Assembly: GCF_036014215.1 (NCBI RefSeq)
Contig: NZ_CP107921.1
Coordinates: forward strand, 4,150,001-4,214,000
Reading direction: 5' to 3'
Origin: Streptomyces sp. NBC_00440
GTDB lineage: Bacteria > Actinomycetota > Actinomycetes > Streptomycetales > Streptomycetaceae
Length of the DNA: 64,000 bases
Position numbers and translations under genes: made by a program. Shown here one piece after another: positions 63,023 to 64,000 of this stretch. How positions within the stretch are numbered: the first letter of the stretch is position 1; every line of letters begins with the position of its first letter. The notes below the pieces were generated by a model, which was not told the DNA's origin, ran no database searches, and saw only the letters and a program-made list of their open reading frames with translations.

Positions 63023-64000
63023 GTGCCCCGACAGGAAGATCCGGTAGTCGAAACCCCCGCGGGCGCCGTGCGCGGCGTCCGTGACGGATCCGGCGAGCGC
63101 TACCGCGCCATCCCCTACGCGGCGGCGCCGGCCGGCGCCGGCCGTTTCGCGCCACCCGCACCGCACCCGGGCTGGTCCGGTGTCCGCGACGGCACACAGC
63201 CCGGACCCACGGCTCCCCAGCCGGCCCGCGACTTCGGCCGGCTCGACATGGCCCCCTACTTCGGGCCGGGCTGGGTGCCCGGCGAGGAGTACCTGACCGT
63301 CGATGTCCACACGCCTGCCGCCGACGACGGCGGACGCCCCGTCATGGTCTTCGTGCACGGCGGCGGGTTCGTCACCGGATCGAGCCGCGCCGCGCTCTAC
63401 GACGGCAGCGCGTTCGCCCGCGACGACGTCGTGCTCGTGACGGTGAACTACCGCCTCGGCATCCCCGGGTTCCTCGATCTGGCGGGCGCTCCGGCCAACC
63501 GCGGACTGCTGGACGTGCTCGCCGCCCTCAGCTGGGTACAGGACACCGTCGCGGCATTCGGCGGCGACCCCGGCAACGTCACGCTCTTCGGCCAGTCCGC
63601 GGGCGCCACGCTCACCGGCGCGCTGCTCGCGACACCGGAGGCCAAGGGTCTGTTCCGCCGGGCGATCGTCCAAAGCGGCAGCGGCACCGGCGCGTTCACC
63701 CCGGAGCAGGCGCAGCGGGTCACCTCCGCGGCGGCCGCCGCGCTGGGCGTCGAACCGACCGCCGAGGCGTTCGCCCCGATCCCGGACGAGCGCTTCCTGG
63801 CGATCCTGCCCGCACTGGCCGGTCTCGACCTCTGCACCAGCACTGCCCGGGACCCGCTGGCCGGGCTCAGCCCGTTCAGCCTGGTCCTTCCGGTCCAGCC
63901 CGCCGACGGTCTCGCCGACGGCCCGGCCGCCGACGTCGACCTGCTCATCGGCACCAACACCGAAGAGGGGCACCTGTACCTCGTACCGCAGGGTGATCTG
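63023..64000 (+). CDS. Type-B carboxylesterase, N-terminal part (runs off the right edge)
   Basis: 326 codons of a carboxylesterase/lipase. Features are AIPYAAAPAGAGRFAPP (N-terminal signature), VMVFVHGGGFVTGS (oxyanion hole), VNYRLGIPGFLDL and the nucleophile GQSAGAT in the serine elbow. The acid and histidine of the triad lie outside the window. GTG 63023 follows AGGAAGAG. It is 62 bases after the MBL gene and probably in one transcript with it. Confidence 0.9.
   Translation, partial: MPRQEDPVVETPAGAVRGVRDGSGERYRAIPYAAAPAGAGRFAPPAPHPGWSGVRDGTQPGPTAPQPARDFGRLDMAPYFGPGWVPGEEYLTVDVHTPAADDGGRPVMVFVHGGGFVTGSSRAALYDGSAFARDDVVLVTVNYRLGIPGFLDLAGAPANRGLLDVLAALSWVQDTVAAFGGDPGNVTLFGQSAGATLTGALLATPEAKGLFRRAIVQSGSGTGAFTPEQAQRVTSAAAAALGVEPTAEAFAPIPDERFLAILPALAGLDLCTSTARDPLAGLSPFSLVLPVQPADGLADGPAADVDLLIGTNTEEGHLYLVPQGDL

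Overview
The window looks like chromosomal DNA from a Streptomyces or very close relative. GC content is very high, coding regions show the GC-rich third-position bias, GTG starts are frequent, and the family set is typically actinobacterial: FHA/PP2C/RodA/PbpA cell-wall signalling, a proteasome activator, a DevR-like regulator, and an XRE/DUF397/ATPase group. Gene order (fhaA-fhaB-pstP-rodA-pbpA, a tRNA-Leu, Paa genes, two bkd operons, paired Ser/Thr kinases, a DevR-like regulator) recalls, from memory, the region beside oriC in Streptomyces coelicolor. Two 14-bp parS-like palindromes and several intergenic DnaA-box 9-mers fit that placement.

Layout, left to right. (1) 1-4767: an operon on the minus strand for cell-wall signalling and elongation. 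(2) 5086-5252: tRNA-Leu(CAG) and a 40-bp palindromic terminator. (3) 5329-18755: small transport and regulatory units. These are TetR plus an MFS transporter with an Ig-like tail, ArsR plus an MgtA-like P-type ATPase, an LCP protein, TatA, azoreductase with HxlR, MarR with a YhgE/Pip-like membrane protein, and DUF2252. (4) 18790-21369: a J-domain-like coiled-coil protein, a rhodanese and an acyl-CoA dehydrogenase. (5) 21485-25096: paaABCDE. (6) 25223-28118: an overlapping DUF5819 / HTTM / SpoU-methyltransferase operon, followed by a 12-copy 16-bp minisatellite. (7) 28422-32349: paaN, paaH and a TetR regulator that is probably PaaR. (8) 32425-36690: an Lrp regulator and the first branched-chain keto-acid dehydrogenase operon. 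(9) 37150-41486: mobA-moeA, a K+ channel and a quinone oxidoreductase. (10) 41773-46910: proteasome activator and a PadR-controlled ABC exporter. (11) 46948-54160: a surface protein, two divergent Ser/Thr kinases, a phosphotransferase-fold protein, a PPOX flavoprotein and a DevR-like response regulator. (12) 54471-58080: the second keto-acid dehydrogenase operon. (13) 58081-64000: an accessory-looking end with gene relics, an ATPase/XRE/DUF397 group, a small secreted protein, an XRE(MmyB-like) regulator divergent from an MBL hydrolase, and a truncated carboxylesterase.

How the parts connect. Three copies of one 18-bp near-palindrome lie before paaA, inside the paaN promoter, and before the first bkd operon. 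They link the split Paa genes and a branched-chain amino-acid operon to one TetR repressor. A DevR/DosR-type box lies before the PPOX gene next to the DevR-like regulator. The DUF5819-HTTM pair, which resembles SdpA-SdpB, sits between the two halves of the Paa locus and is the best candidate for an undescribed system. All function calls come from reading the sequence and from remembered families; no database search was possible.
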